Assembly (NCBI RefSeq): GCF_002095485.1
Contig: NZ_MLFS01000002.1
Location: forward strand, 88,026 to 152,025
Reading direction: 5' to 3'
Source: Pantoea wallisii
GTDB taxonomy: Bacteria > Pseudomonadota > Gammaproteobacteria > Enterobacterales > Enterobacteriaceae
Length of the DNA: 64,000 nucleotides
This document shows positions 10,152 to 18,878 of this stretch, piece by piece. The notes beneath the pieces were generated by a model. It was not told the DNA's origin, made no database searches, and saw only the letters and a list, made by a program, of their open reading frames with translations. Made by a program: the position numbers and the translations under genes. Each line of letters starts with the position of its first letter. Positions within the stretch are counted from its first letter, which is position 1.

Positions 10152-10368
10152 TTTTATCTCCTTGTGTTACATAACGCAGCGGTCCTGAATGTGCTGCGAA
10201 CGCTATGGTAGCAGCATGCCTCGCTTTTTCCGGTAAATCGATCAGAGATAACTGAAAGCCGCACCGGGGCGGGATAATCTGCTTTCTGCCGGTAACCATA
10301 TCTTTTCCGCGCGCAACGCGTAAAATCAGCGGCGGTGTACCAGTTGATGTTTGATAATAGAGGCAGTT

Positions 10369-10644
10369 ATGAACGAGTTAGCCGCAAATACCAGTCCGCT
10401 GTTTAACTATGGCGTGCTGGCCATCATCCTTGTTGTGGCCTTTATCGCCTGGTTCTTCGTCAACCGGGCCAGCGTGCGTGCCAGTGAGCAGATTCAGCTG
10501 CTGGAAGCGCTGCTGGAAGAGCAGAAAAAGCAGAATGCGCTGTTGCGTCGTCTGATTGACGCGCAGCCGGAGAGCAAAGCGATGCAGGATGAGGAAGACG
10601 CTGCGGATTCGCGCGATTTCATTCGTCTGATTCCGGAACGTTAA
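10369..10644 (+). CDS. yebO: YebO family membrane protein
   Basis: The 91-residue product has one membrane helix (about 14-32, VLAIILVVAFIAWFFVN) followed by a long charged helix with coiled-coil character (QIQLLEALLEEQKKQNALLRRL), the signature of YebO. The C-terminus ends IRLIPER like the E. coli protein (IRLVAER). ATG 10369 follows AGAGGCAGTT; the frame continues upstream without homology. Function is unknown. It lies 17 bp before the hydrolase gene, so the two may share a transcript. Confidence 0.88.
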   Translation: MNELAANTSPLFNYGVLAIILVVAFIAWFFVNRASVRASEQIQLLEALLEEQKKQNALLRRLIDAQPESKAMQDEEDAADSRDFIRLIPER

Positions 10645-10661
10645 GCGGTTAAGGAGCATTG

Positions 10662-11660
10662 ATGGCCTGGCAGAATCCCTGGTACGACGCCACGCAGGCG
10701 CATCACACGCCTGAAGGCTTCCGCAACCCCGAAGAGGAGCTGCGCCAGCCCGGGGATCTGCAGCGCTGGCGGCGGGAGCGCAAACAGCAAAACCTGCCGC
10801 AGCCGCCCCGGGCCGGCTATCCTGCTTTCATTGAGAGCTGGTGTCAGGCGGTGGATCTCAGCGGCACGGATGATCGCATCTGGTGGCTGGGACACGCAGC
10901 GCTGCTGCTGCGGCTTAACCAGCGCTACCTGCTGATCGATCCGGCGCTCTCTGCGCGCGCGTCGCCGTTGCCGTTTGCCGGTCCGCAGCGTAAAACGCCG
11001 GCTCCGCTTAGCCTCGCCGGGTTACCCCATCTGGATTACGTGCTGATTTCGCATAACCATTACGATCACCTCGACCGCCCCACCGTAAAGCGCATTGCAC
11101 GTCAGTTCCCGGCTGCGCATTTTCTGGTGCCGCTGGGGATGGCGCAGTGGTGCCGTAAGCGTGGCGTGCGTACGGTGACCGAACTCGACTGGTGGCACTC
11201 TGTGGCGCTGAATGGCATTCAGTTTACCGCCGTGCCGGCCCGTCACTGGAGCATGCGCACCTTCTGGGATCGCAACCGCACGTTGTGGTGTGGCTGGGTG
11301 GTGCGCAATCCCCAGCTAAACTTCTGGTTTTCCGGCGACAGCGGCTACAGTGAAAATCTGCATGCCATTGCGCAACAGCTTGGCCCGTTTAATCTTGCGG
11401 CGTTGCCCATCGGTGCCTATGCACCGAAATGGTTCATGCGCGGCCAGCATATGGATCCGGATCAGGCGGTGCATTTGTGGCAGCATATTGGCCGGCCGCT
11501 CACCATTCCAATACACTGGGGCGTGTTTGAACTGGCCGATGAATCGCTGGATGAACCACCACGAGCACTGGCGCAGGCGCTGCAGATAGCAGGTGAGGAG
11601 AATAGTGGCTTTGCGCCATGGCGAATAGGCGAAAGCCGTAGTCTGGTAAATTTAGATTAA
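10662..11660 (+). CDS. Metallo-beta-lactamase-fold hydrolase, NAPE-PLD/RomA type
   Basis: The 332-residue product belongs to the COG2220 group, which includes NAPE-phospholipase D and the enterobacterial RomA protein. The metal motif H131-N-H133-Y-D135-H136 and D138 is intact. Further ligands are probably H in PARHWSMR, D in FSGDSGYS and H in PIHWGVF. There is no signal peptide, so it is likely cytoplasmic. ATG 10662 follows AAGGAG by 5 bases. In E. coli no such gene lies between yebO and yobF-cspC, so this is an insertion relative to that order, yet base composition resembles the neighbours. The substrate cannot be deduced; the phospholipase label is only a family statement. Confidence 0.82.
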   Translation: MAWQNPWYDATQAHHTPEGFRNPEEELRQPGDLQRWRRERKQQNLPQPPRAGYPAFIESWCQAVDLSGTDDRIWWLGHAALLLRLNQRYLLIDPALSARASPLPFAGPQRKTPAPLSLAGLPHLDYVLISHNHYDHLDRPTVKRIARQFPAAHFLVPLGMAQWCRKRGVRTVTELDWWHSVALNGIQFTAVPARHWSMRTFWDRNRTLWCGWVVRNPQLNFWFSGDSGYSENLHAIAQQLGPFNLAALPIGAYAPKWFMRGQHMDPDQAVHLWQHIGRPLTIPIHWGVFELADESLDEPPRALAQALQIAGEENSGFAPWRIGESRSLVNLD

Positions 11661-12200
11661 GATTTATCTTAGGTGAGATCTGTTAAATTTACGCTGCTGG
11701 TGCGTTTTTTTAACATTTATTTGTCAGCTGCTCAGATAAAATTGAGATAACTGCCAGATAAACGCCTGCCTGTATTTAGGGCATCAGCTTTATTACTCTC
11801 CTGATTTTGGTGCAGAATATTTTAGAAGCTGTACTGAATAAAATAAACTGTACAATATTTGCACAGTGCACGGTTGTTGCATGCAACATAACATTTTCGC
11901 TGGAATAGGTTATCTCTGCCATATTAATGCAATATATTTTGCGTAACTTTACCCGATTTAATTGGGCACCAAGCCATTTCCGCGCTTCGCTTGACGCAGG
12001 GTGCATTTAGCGCTAACTATACTGAACACGCAGTGTTTTTTGTGCATCTTGCGGGTGCGTTGTCAATATCCTGACAGGGACTGAGCGCGTTAATAATACT
12101 AATTATGTGCGGCGTGTCGATCACCGTTTAAAAATGGCTTGCCATTAATTTCCGAATATGTGATAACGACTCGTGGGTCAAACGAGGTACAGCTCTGTTT
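11661..12200. other. Long AT-rich intergenic region before yobF-cspC
   Basis: This 540-bp stretch is clearly more AT-rich than the flanks. I see no convincing gene. It holds a candidate promoter at 11991-12019 and the long leader of the yobF-cspC transcript. No classical cold-box element was recognised. Confidence 0.6.
11991..12019 (+). promoter_or_regulatory. Candidate sigma-70 promoter for yobF-cspC
   Basis: TTGACG (11991-11996) and TAACTA (12014-12019) are separated by 17 bp. It would give a leader of roughly 175 nt before yobF and over 300 nt before cspC. Confidence 0.4.
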
Positions 12201-12275
12201 ATGTATGGCATCTTCAGTAAAGAAGTTACGAGTAAAGACGTTGACGTTGAATACCGCTTCCTTGCCGAACCTTAA
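12201..12275 (+). CDS. yobF: Small protein YobF, shortened to 24 residues by an in-frame stop
   Basis: The frame MYGIFSKEVTSKDVDVEYRF then LAEP-stop matches the first 24 residues of E. coli YobF (47 residues, heat- and stress-induced small protein). Where E. coli has a Tyr codon this sequence has TAA. After the stop the same frame continues with ISASFSNVSGLS, which still resembles the E. coli continuation. The gene is therefore either naturally short here or recently truncated. It sits 82 bp before cspC as in E. coli. No good Shine-Dalgarno sequence lies at normal distance. Function is unknown. Confidence 0.7.
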   Translation: MYGIFSKEVTSKDVDVEYRFLAEP

Positions 12276-12357
12276 ATTAGTGCCTCATTCAGTAATGTCT
12301 CTGGTTTATCTGTACGACTGCCTTCGGGCAATATAAACACTCTAAGGAATTTGCAAA

Positions 12358-12567
12358 ATGGCAAAGATTAAAGGTCAGGTTAAGTGGTTCAACGAGTCTA
12401 AAGGTTTTGGTTTTATTACTCCTGCTGACGGCAGCAAAGATGTGTTCGTACACTTCTCTGCTATCCAGGGCAACGGTTTTAAAACGCTGGCCGAAGGTCA
12501 ACAAGTTGAGTTTGAAATTCAGGACGGCCAGAAAGGCCCGGCAGCAGTTAACGTAACTGCTATCTGA
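12358..12567 (+). CDS. cspC: Cold-shock-like RNA chaperone CspC
   Basis: CspC is a constitutive cold-shock-domain protein that binds RNA, acts as an antiterminator and affects RpoS stability. The 69-residue product differs from E. coli CspC by about one residue as I recall it. Both RNA-binding motifs are intact: KGFGFI (RNP1) and VFVHF (RNP2). ATG 12358 follows TAAGGAATTTGCAAA. It is co-oriented with yobF upstream and ends at a strong terminator. The context yobF-cspC-rlmA separates it from cspE. Confidence 0.97.
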   Translation: MAKIKGQVKWFNESKGFGFITPADGSKDVFVHFSAIQGNGFKTLAEGQQVEFEIQDGQKGPAAVNVTAI

Positions 12568-12611
12568 TTTCGCTCTCAGGCTCGGTGTCATACACCGCCG
12601 AAACGAATCGT

Positions 12612-12640
12612 AAAGCCCCGCTCACTGAGCGGGGCTTTTC
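12612..12640 (+). terminator. Rho-independent terminator after cspC
   Basis: AAAGCCCCGCTC and GAGCGGGGCTTT form a 12-bp perfect stem with an ACT loop, followed by TTC-TTT. Confidence 0.92.
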
Positions 12641-12706
12641 TTTATCCTTTCTGTTGCCAGACGATCAGGGTAAACTGCGCCGCGAATCGCTAACCCGGAG
12701 TTGTCT

Positions 12707-13513
12707 ATGTCGTTGATTTGTCCCCTTTGTCACCAGCCGTTGCTCCCGCACGCGCAGGGCTTGCGCTGTGATGCCGGTCATCAGTTTGATCAGGCGAAAG
12801 AGGGATACGTCAATCTGCTGCCGGTGCAGCACAAAGGATCGCGTGAACCTGGTGACAGTGCAGAGATGCTGCGGGCGCGCCGTGCCTTCCTGGATGCCGG
12901 CCACTATCAGCCGCTGCGCGATCGCGTCGCAGAGATTCTCGCACAGCGGCTGGCCGGGCAATCGTCACAGGTGCTGGATATTGGCTGTGGCGAAGGTTAC
13001 TACACGGCGGCGATGGCCGCTGCGCTACCAGCAGGGCAGTTGTATGGACTGGATGTGGCAAAAGCGGCTGTGCGTATGGCAGCAAAACGCTACCGCACTG
13101 CAATGTTCTGCGTGGCCTCCAGCCAGCGTCTGCCGTTTGCTGAGGGTGCGCTGGATGGTGTGGTGCGCATTTACGCGCCCTGTAACGAAGCAGAGCTCAG
13201 CCGGGTAATAAAAACGCACGGTTATCTGCTGACCGTGACGCCTGGCCCGTACCATCTGCAGCAATTTAAGGCGCTGATCTATCGCGATGTGCAGCTGCAC
13301 GCTGCTGAAGAGAAGGTCTATGAGGGCTTTACGCAGGTCGATCAGCAAAATCTTAACTACGCGATGACGCTGAGCGGCGCAGAAGCGGTGAGTTTGCTGC
13401 AGATGACGCCCTTTGCCTGGCGCGCACGTGAAGCGGTGTGGCAGGCGCTTGCGGCGTCAACCAGCTTTAGCTGCGATGCCGACTTCACGCTCACGCTGTG
13501 GCAGCGTACTTAG
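12707..13513 (+). CDS. rlmA: 23S rRNA (guanine745-N1)-methyltransferase RlmA
   Basis: RlmA methylates G745 of 23S rRNA using SAM. The 268-residue product begins with a zinc-binding module (CPLC at residues 5-8, then C21 and H25) and has the Rossmann SAM motif VLDIGCGEGYYT. The segments AKEGYVNLLPVQHK and PGDSAEM are nearly identical to E. coli. ATG 12707 is used; a TTG two codons earlier could also serve. Its last bases overlap the convergent yobD stop by 4 bp. Sequence supports the standard function. Confidence 0.95.
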   Translation: MSLICPLCHQPLLPHAQGLRCDAGHQFDQAKEGYVNLLPVQHKGSREPGDSAEMLRARRAFLDAGHYQPLRDRVAEILAQRLAGQSSQVLDIGCGEGYYTAAMAAALPAGQLYGLDVAKAAVRMAAKRYRTAMFCVASSQRLPFAEGALDGVVRIYAPCNEAELSRVIKTHGYLLTVTPGPYHLQQFKALIYRDVQLHAAEEKVYEGFTQVDQQNLNYAMTLSGAEAVSLLQMTPFAWRAREAVWQALAASTSFSCDADFTLTLWQRT

Positions 13514-13968
13514 CGCGCCTCCACCAGCGTATGGTAAATCTTCTCCAGGTCGTCGAGCTGTTGCACCGCAATCAGCAGGCGACGCTGCTCCAGCTGCATC
13601 ACCAGAATACCGTCTTCAGACAGGTTCATCCCCTGGATTCGGCGGTAATCGATCCACACGCTGGCAAAAAACAGCCCCTCACTTTTCATCAGTAGCTTCG
13701 GACTGCGTATCCAGAATAGCCAGATCGCCATAAAGATCAGCACCATCAGCAGCGTGGTGGTGAGCTGCGGGCCTTGATTACTGATGTTGTTCCACAACAG
13801 GATCAGCAGCAATACAATAAAAATAGCGCTGTCGATTTTATGCCGGCGACGCAGCGCCACGCGCAGCCGCGTCGGGCCTTTGCGGCGCGGCAGAATAGCA
13901 TCATCGTAAATGGCGTACAGAACGAGACCGGTGATAAGCAGGGCGATCAGGGCGTCAGTCAGTGACAT
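13510..13968 (-). CDS. yobD: UPF0266 membrane protein YobD (DUF986)
   Basis: The 152-residue product matches E. coli YobD. It has three predicted membrane helices: about residues 5-23, 47-64 and 70-88. A cytoplasmic C-terminal half carries the most conserved stretch (MNLSEDGILVMQLEQRRLLI). ATG 13968 aligns with E. coli; the open frame reaches 14166 without homology. Function is unknown. It lies downstream of manZ on the same strand, separated by a hairpin, and converges with rlmA. Confidence 0.9.
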   Translation of the reverse strand: MSLTDALIALLITGLVLYAIYDDAILPRRKGPTRLRVALRRRHKIDSAIFIVLLLILLWNNISNQGPQLTTTLLMVLIFMAIWLFWIRSPKLLMKSEGLFFASVWIDYRRIQGMNLSEDGILVMQLEQRRLLIAVQQLDDLEKIYHTLVEAR

Positions 13969-14030
13969 GAAAAGCGGTTCCTTAAACAAATTTACCTCAG
14001 CGTGGTCGCTCAGGTAACGCTGTTCAATAT

Positions 14031-14052
14031 GCCGGGAGCCTGCGCTCCCGGC
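14031..14052 (-). terminator. Hairpin after manZ
   Basis: GCCGGGAGC and GCTCCCGGC form a 9-bp perfect stem with a CTGC loop just downstream of the manZ stop. No T-run follows, so it may be an mRNA-stabilising hairpin or a weak terminator. Confidence 0.5.
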
Positions 14053-14059
14053 AGTGAGA

Positions 14060-14905
14060 TTACAGACCGAGCAGGCCGATCCAGTAGCCGAAGATACCGA
14101 TAGCGAAGAAGCCGACGATAATCCACAGTGCGTTGACCTTGCGACGCAGCAGCCACATACAGCCAAACGTCAGCAGCAGCGGGATCAGGCCAGGCATCAG
14201 CTGGTCAAGGATTGATTGCACCGTGGTGACGGTGGTTTTACCGGTCTGATCCGTAATGCGCGACACTACCAGCGGCACGTTAACGTGTGTCCACTTGTTC
14301 ACCAGCGCACCCATGACAAACAGGCCAAGAATTGACGCGCCCTCCGTCAGCTTCTGCAGGAAGCCGCCGCCCATATCGCTGACGATATCTACCCCTTTGC
14401 GATAACCGTAAGCCACGCCGTAGTAGCGGGTGAGCATACGCGCAATGTTGAACAGGAAGAAGAACAGCAGCGGACCCAGCAGGCTACCGCTCATTGCGAT
14501 CCCGGCGCCGAGCGCCGCAAACACCGGACGCACCGTGCCCCAGAATATCGGGTCGCCCACGCCTGCCAGCGGGCCCATCAGGCCAACTTTGATGCCGTTA
14601 ATGGCGCCATCGTCAATCGCAGCCCCGTTAGCGCGCTGCTCCTCCATCGCCATGGTTACGCCCAGCACCGGCGCCGCAACATAGGGATGGGTATTGAAGA
14701 ACTCCAGGTGACGTTTAATCGCCTGTTTGCGCTCGTCGTTGTTCTCCGGATAGAGACGACGGATAACCGGCACCATTGAGAAGCAGAAGCCCAGCGCCTG
14801 CATACGTTCGAAGTTCCACGAACCCTGGAACAGGTTAGAGCGCAGGAACACGCCGCGCACGTCACCCGGGGTGAGTTTTTTTGGAGCGTTAGTTGTATCT
14901 GCCAT
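14060..14905 (-). CDS. manZ: Mannose PTS component IID
   Basis: ManZ is the IID subunit of the mannose-family phosphotransferase, which with ManY forms the membrane channel for mannose, glucose and related sugars. The 281-residue product carries the IID features (SWNFERMQALGF near the N-terminus, GPLAGVGDPIFWG in the middle) and hydrophobic C-terminal helices. ATG 14905 follows CAGGTGCAATC. It is the last gene of manXYZ, 14 bp after manY. Length matches E. coli (283). Confidence 0.97.
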   Translation of the reverse strand: MADTTNAPKKLTPGDVRGVFLRSNLFQGSWNFERMQALGFCFSMVPVIRRLYPENNDERKQAIKRHLEFFNTHPYVAAPVLGVTMAMEEQRANGAAIDDGAINGIKVGLMGPLAGVGDPIFWGTVRPVFAALGAGIAMSGSLLGPLLFFFLFNIARMLTRYYGVAYGYRKGVDIVSDMGGGFLQKLTEGASILGLFVMGALVNKWTHVNVPLVVSRITDQTGKTTVTTVQSILDQLMPGLIPLLLTFGCMWLLRRKVNALWIIVGFFAIGIFGYWIGLLGL

Positions 14906-14919
14906 GATTGCACCTGTTC

Positions 14920-15720
14920 CTAGTCGAGTTCGTTATCGAGGTCGTTGTTAGCCGGGCCAGCGGAAGCGGCACCTGCGACACGGTTATATTTCGGCGCCAG
15001 CTGGATGTAGAGCACGGCCATCACCACGCCAATCACGCCCAGCGCAACCAGGTTAAAGTCGGTAAACGCTGCGGTGACGAAGCCGAGATAGAAGAACGGC
15101 ATCAGGTAGCCCGCGCGCATCATATTGATGACCATCGCGTAGCCGACCACCACAATCATTCCGCCCGCAATATTCAGGCCATTGGTCACCACTTCCGGAA
15201 TAGAGCTCAGCAGCGTGTGTACCGCGTCCGTTCCGACTGAAATCGCCACGATCAACGCAGGAATCGCAATACGCATCGCCTGCAGCAGCAGGGCAGAGAC
15301 GTGAATCCACGAGATCGCGCTCAGGTTGCCTTTTTCGGCGGCTTTATCAGCGGCGTGCTGGAAAGCCACGGTGATGGTACGCACGATGATAGTCAGCACC
15401 TGACCAGCCGCCGCCAGTGGGATTGCCAGGGCAATACCGGCCCCGACGCTTTGCCCGCCGGCAATGACCAGAATGGTAGAGATGATGGAGGCCAGCGCCG
15501 CATCAGGCGCCACTGCCGCACCGATGTTCATCCAGCCCAGGGCGATCATCTCCAGCGTACCGCCGATGATGATGCCGGTTTTCATATCACCCAGTACTGC
15601 GCCAATCAGCGTACAGGCCACCAGCGGACGGTGGAACTGGAACTCATCAAGGATGGACCCCATCCCGGCAATACAGGCCACAATAAATATCAGTACAATT
15701 TGTAGCGAGGTTATTTCCAT
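14920..15720 (-). CDS. manY: Mannose PTS component IIC
   Basis: ManY is the IIC sugar channel of the mannose PTS. The 266-residue product is almost wholly hydrophobic with several membrane helices and the conserved segments GDMKTGIIIGGTLEMIALGW and GGMIVVVGYAMVINMM. The C-terminus NNDLDNELD matches E. coli exactly. ATG 15720 follows GAGGAGAAATGCA; the six-codon extension upstream is rejected. It lies 57 bp after manX, which has the same strand. Confidence 0.97.
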   Translation of the reverse strand: MEITSLQIVLIFIVACIAGMGSILDEFQFHRPLVACTLIGAVLGDMKTGIIIGGTLEMIALGWMNIGAAVAPDAALASIISTILVIAGGQSVGAGIALAIPLAAAGQVLTIIVRTITVAFQHAADKAAEKGNLSAISWIHVSALLLQAMRIAIPALIVAISVGTDAVHTLLSSIPEVVTNGLNIAGGMIVVVGYAMVINMMRAGYLMPFFYLGFVTAAFTDFNLVALGVIGVVMAVLYIQLAPKYNRVAGAASAGPANNDLDNELD

Positions 15721-15777
15721 TGCATTTCTCCTCAGCAAGGTCAGAACAATTCGCCCGCACGCGCAGGCACAGGCGAA

Positions 15778-16740
15778 CTACTGATTGACCTTCGCAATCA
15801 GGTCCATCATTTTTAGTTTCGGATCGTTAGAGACTTTGCGCACCTCCAGCTCAATGCCGCGTTCATTCAGTTTACGGAAGGCAGCAATGTCCTTCTCATC
15901 CACCGAGACCGCGTTATTGACCTGGGTTTTGCCTTGTCGGAACGCCATGCCGCCGATATTAACGGACTTGATGTCGACACCCTGTTCCACCACGCGCTCC
16001 ACATCGGTGGGGTTGGTGAAGAGCAGCATCACGCGATCGCGCCCATATTTCGGGTTGTTCCAGACGCGTATCATCTTGGCGACATCCACCACGTGCGCGG
16101 TAACGCCGGGCGGTGCCACCTGCGTCAGCAGCGTCTTACGCACGTGATCGTTGGCGACTTCGTCACTGACCACGATAATGCGCGTGACGTCCGTCTCTTT
16201 GGTCCAGCGGGTCGCAACCTGGCCGTGAATCAGGCGATCGTCGATGCGGGCAAGGCCAATCTTCATGTGTTCCCCAGGCGCCAGCGGTTTCGATGGCGGA
16301 GGCGGCGCTTTAGCGGCCGGTGCAGCCGTCGCCGGCGCAGCGGATTCGGTTTTCAGCGCTTTGACGCCTTCACGTCCCGCTTCAACCGCGATATGAATCA
16401 GCGCTTCAAGCGTCGGATCGTCATCGCGGCCCATCAGGGTTTCGACCAGCATCGGGATGTTGACGCCGGCAATCACATCGTAATCGGGCTTATCCACCAC
16501 AATGCGGCTGGCGGCATTGAAGGGGCTGCCTCCCCAGGTATCCACCAGGAACAGTACGCCTTTAGACGTATCCAGCTCTGCCAGTCGTGCCTGATATTTT
16601 TCAATCAGCGTTTCTGCATTTTCGCCGGGCACGAAATCAATCCATCCGACATTTTCCTGCTCACCCAACAGCATTTCTGCTGTTTTCAGCAGCTGTTCTG
16701 CCGCCCAGCCATGTGTACCAATTACAAGAGCAATGGTCAC
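15778..16740 (-). CDS. manX: Mannose PTS fused components IIA and IIB
   Basis: ManX is the cytoplasmic phosphoryl-transfer subunit: HPr donates phosphate to the IIA histidine, which passes it to IIB and then to the sugar. The 320-residue product has IIA (1-130) with H10 in VIGTHGW, an Ala/Pro-rich linker (about 134-157) and IIB with H172 in RLIHGQVATRW; E. coli has H10 and H175. The linker composition differs from E. coli, as is common. It starts the manXYZ operon. A likely Mlc operator lies about 150 bp upstream. This transporter is also a known SgrS sRNA target in E. coli, which I did not test here. Confidence 0.97.
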   Translation of the reverse strand: MTIALVIGTHGWAAEQLLKTAEMLLGEQENVGWIDFVPGENAETLIEKYQARLAELDTSKGVLFLVDTWGGSPFNAASRIVVDKPDYDVIAGVNIPMLVETLMGRDDDPTLEALIHIAVEAGREGVKALKTESAAPATAAPAAKAPPPPSKPLAPGEHMKIGLARIDDRLIHGQVATRWTKETDVTRIIVVSDEVANDHVRKTLLTQVAPPGVTAHVVDVAKMIRVWNNPKYGRDRVMLLFTNPTDVERVVEQGVDIKSVNIGGMAFRQGKTQVNNAVSVDEKDIAAFRKLNERGIELEVRKVSNDPKLKMMDLIAKVNQ

Positions 16741-16891
16741 TTGCTACCTCCGTTCGCATGAGAGATTCACTGGCATTGCCGGGAATCATTGAGAATTACC
16801 GTTGTTGATTCAGGTGGATCGTGTTGGTCTGTAATGAAGAGAAGCCTCAATAAAATTCCGCCACTTTCCGCTCCCCAGCGGTAAGGTCGCG

Positions 16892-16920
16892 ATTTATTTT
16901 AGTGATCGAAAAAATAATTT
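16892..16920 (-). promoter_or_regulatory. Possible Mlc operator upstream of manXYZ
   Basis: ATTTATTTT and AAAATAATTT flank a short GC-containing centre, giving an imperfect inverted repeat that resembles the Mlc sites of ptsG and manX as I remember them. Mlc is the expected glucose-responsive repressor of this operon. The neighbouring TGTGA at 16922-16926 lacks a good second half-site for CRP. Confidence 0.4.
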
Positions 16921-17021
16921 ATGTGATGGTTGTCCGCTATTTTGAGCGCAACGGCGTTGATGTGGTTTTTTGTGTCTGTTTCATGCGCCAGCGCAGTTAT
17001 TTGTAAATGTAAGAAAATTTT

Positions 17022-17049
17022 TTGATTCTGTTGAGGTAACTGATACATT
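17022..17049 (+). promoter_or_regulatory. Candidate promoter for yoaE
   Basis: TTGATT (17022-17027) and TACATT (17044-17049) are 16 bp apart. It would start a leader of about 195 nt before yoaE that contains a short palindrome (TTACTC-AG-GAGTAA at 17063-17076) and a 51-codon frame ending TAATG at the yoaE start. Confidence 0.35.
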
Positions 17050-17249
17050 AACGGTCTGTTTATTACTCAGGAGTAACGAGCTTCAGCTCACCTTATGGAC
17101 CGTCACCGACGTCGCTTTACCTGCTCTCTGCGCCACGCCGCGCCACGCTCAACGCGCCTCAGCGTTACCCCATCTGCTCATGATCTGTCGTCTCGCCATC
17201 CGGTGCAGACTCAATCCTGTTCGCCTTTCTTTCGTGTAGGGAGTCACTA

Positions 17250-18821
17250 ATGGAACTGTTTTTAGACCCTTCACTCTGGGCGGGCTTACTGACGCTGATC
17301 GTGCTGGAGATCGTACTGGGTATTGATAACCTGGTGTTCATTGCCATCCTGGCCGACAAACTACCGCCGAAGCAGCGTGACAAAGCCCGACTGATTGGCC
17401 TGTCGCTGGCGCTGGTGATGCGCCTGGGCCTGCTTTCGGTTATCTCCTGGATGGTGACGCTTACGCGGCCCCTATTCAGCGTAGGCGATTTCAGCTTTTC
17501 CGGACGAGATTTAATTCTGCTGTTTGGTGGTCTGTTCCTGCTCTTTAAGGGCACCATGGAGCTGCATGAGAGGCTGGAGAACCGTGGACATGAAGGGCAG
17601 GGCAATAAAGGCTATGCCAGCTTCTGGGCGGTGGTGTTACAGATTGTGGTGCTGGATGCCGTGTTCTCGCTGGATGCCGTGATTACGGCGGTGGGAATGG
17701 TGAACCATCTGCCGGTGATGATGGCTGCGGTGGTGATTGCGATGGGCGTGATGCTGCTGGCATCGAAACCGCTTACCAACTTCGTTAACGCGCACCCTAC
17801 GGTAGTGGTGCTCTGTCTGAGCTTCCTGCTGATGATCGGTTTGTCGCTGGTGGCAGAGGGCTTTGGCTTCCACATTCCGAAAGGTTACCTGTACGCGGCG
17901 ATTGGCTTCTCAATCATCATCGAGCTGTTTAACCAGATTGCGCGTCGTAACTTTATTCGTCACCAGTCGCACCGCCCGATGCGTGAGCGTACCGCCGAAG
18001 CGATTCTGCGCCTGATGGGTGGCCGCCAGCGTAACGCGGGCCAGCCAGCGAACAGTGAAGAAGCGGCGCTGAATGAAGCGATGCCGCAGGAAGCGTTTAA
18101 GGATGAAGAGCGTTACATGATCAACGGCGTGCTGACGCTGTCGCAGCGCTCGATCCGCAGCATCATGACGCCGCGCGGTGATATCTCCTGGGTTGATGTG
18201 GCGCGTCCGCTGGATGAGATTCGCATTCAGCTGCTGGATACGCCGCACAGCCTGTTCCCGGTATGCCGGGGCGAGCTGGATGAGATCATTGGTGTGGTGC
18301 GCGCCAAAGAGCTGCTGGTGGCGCTGGAGCACGGTATGGATGTCGCGACCTTCGCTGCCAATTCGCCGGCAATTGTGGTGCCGGAGACGCTGGACCCGAT
18401 TAATCTGCTGGGCGTGCTGCGCCGGGCGAAAGGCAGCTTCGTAATTGTCACCAATGAGTTTGGTGTGGTGCAGGGGCTGATTACGCCGCTGGACGTGCTG
18501 GAGGCGATCGCCGGTGAGTTCCCGGATGAGGATGAGACGCCGGATGTGATTGCGGATGGCGACGGCTGGTTAGTAAAAGGCGGTACCGATCTGCACTCCC
18601 TGCAGCAGCTGCTGGATCACCATGAGCTGGTGAAGCAGGAGGACGATCACGCCTCACTGGCCGGCTTACTGATTGCGCAAAAAGGGCAGCTGCCGCAGCC
18701 GGGTGAGGTCATTGATATGCCGCCGCTGCATTTCCAGATCATCGAAGCCACCGATTACCGTATCGACCTGGTGCGTGTGACGAAAGACAAGCCGCACGAT
18801 GATGAGGAAGAGAACGCGTAA
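17250..18821 (+). CDS. yoaE: TerC/CBS/CorC-HlyC membrane protein YoaE
   Basis: The 523-residue product has an N-terminal TerC-type membrane domain of seven or so helices (about 1-210; [15 protein letters not shown] and [15 protein letters not shown] carry the family Asp residues), two CBS domains (about 300-425, beginning [15 protein letters not shown]) and a CorC_HlyC domain at the C-terminus. TerC proteins are linked to metal ion (often manganese) homeostasis or export; a specific substrate is not shown here. ATG 17250 overlaps the stop of a leader frame as TAATG and is preceded by AGGGAG. It is divergent from manX. A strong terminator follows. Confidence 0.92.
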   Translation: MELFLDPSLWAGLLTLIVLEIVLGIDNLVFIAILADKLPPKQRDKARLIGLSLALVMRLGLLSVISWMVTLTRPLFSVGDFSFSGRDLILLFGGLFLLFKGTMELHERLENRGHEGQGNKGYASFWAVVLQIVVLDAVFSLDAVITAVGMVNHLPVMMAAVVIAMGVMLLASKPLTNFVNAHPTVVVLCLSFLLMIGLSLVAEGFGFHIPKGYLYAAIGFSIIIELFNQIARRNFIRHQSHRPMRERTAEAILRLMGGRQRNAGQPANSEEAALNEAMPQEAFKDEERYMINGVLTLSQRSIRSIMTPRGDISWVDVARPLDEIRIQLLDTPHSLFPVCRGELDEIIGVVRAKELLVALEHGMDVATFAANSPAIVVPETLDPINLLGVLRRAKGSFVIVTNEFGVVQGLITPLDVLEAIAGEFPDEDETPDVIADGDGWLVKGGTDLHSLQQLLDHHELVKQEDDHASLAGLLIAQKGQLPQPGEVIDMPPLHFQIIEATDYRIDLVRVTKDKPHDDEEENA

Positions 18822-18840
18822 TTTCCGCGTGATATGAAGC

Positions 18841-18870
18841 AAGGGCCGTCAGATGACGGCCCTTTCTCTT
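18841..18870. terminator. Bidirectional terminator between yoaE and pdeD
   Basis: AAGGGCCGTC and GACGGCCCTT form a 10-bp perfect stem with an AGAT loop. TTCTCTTTT follows on the plus strand. Confidence 0.85.
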
Positions 18871-18878
18871 TTAGCGCT

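Noticed and set aside
17050..17249. yybP-ykoY manganese riboswitch before yoaE
   Set aside because: The GGGGAGUAG-type and CAUGGC-type conserved segments were not found.
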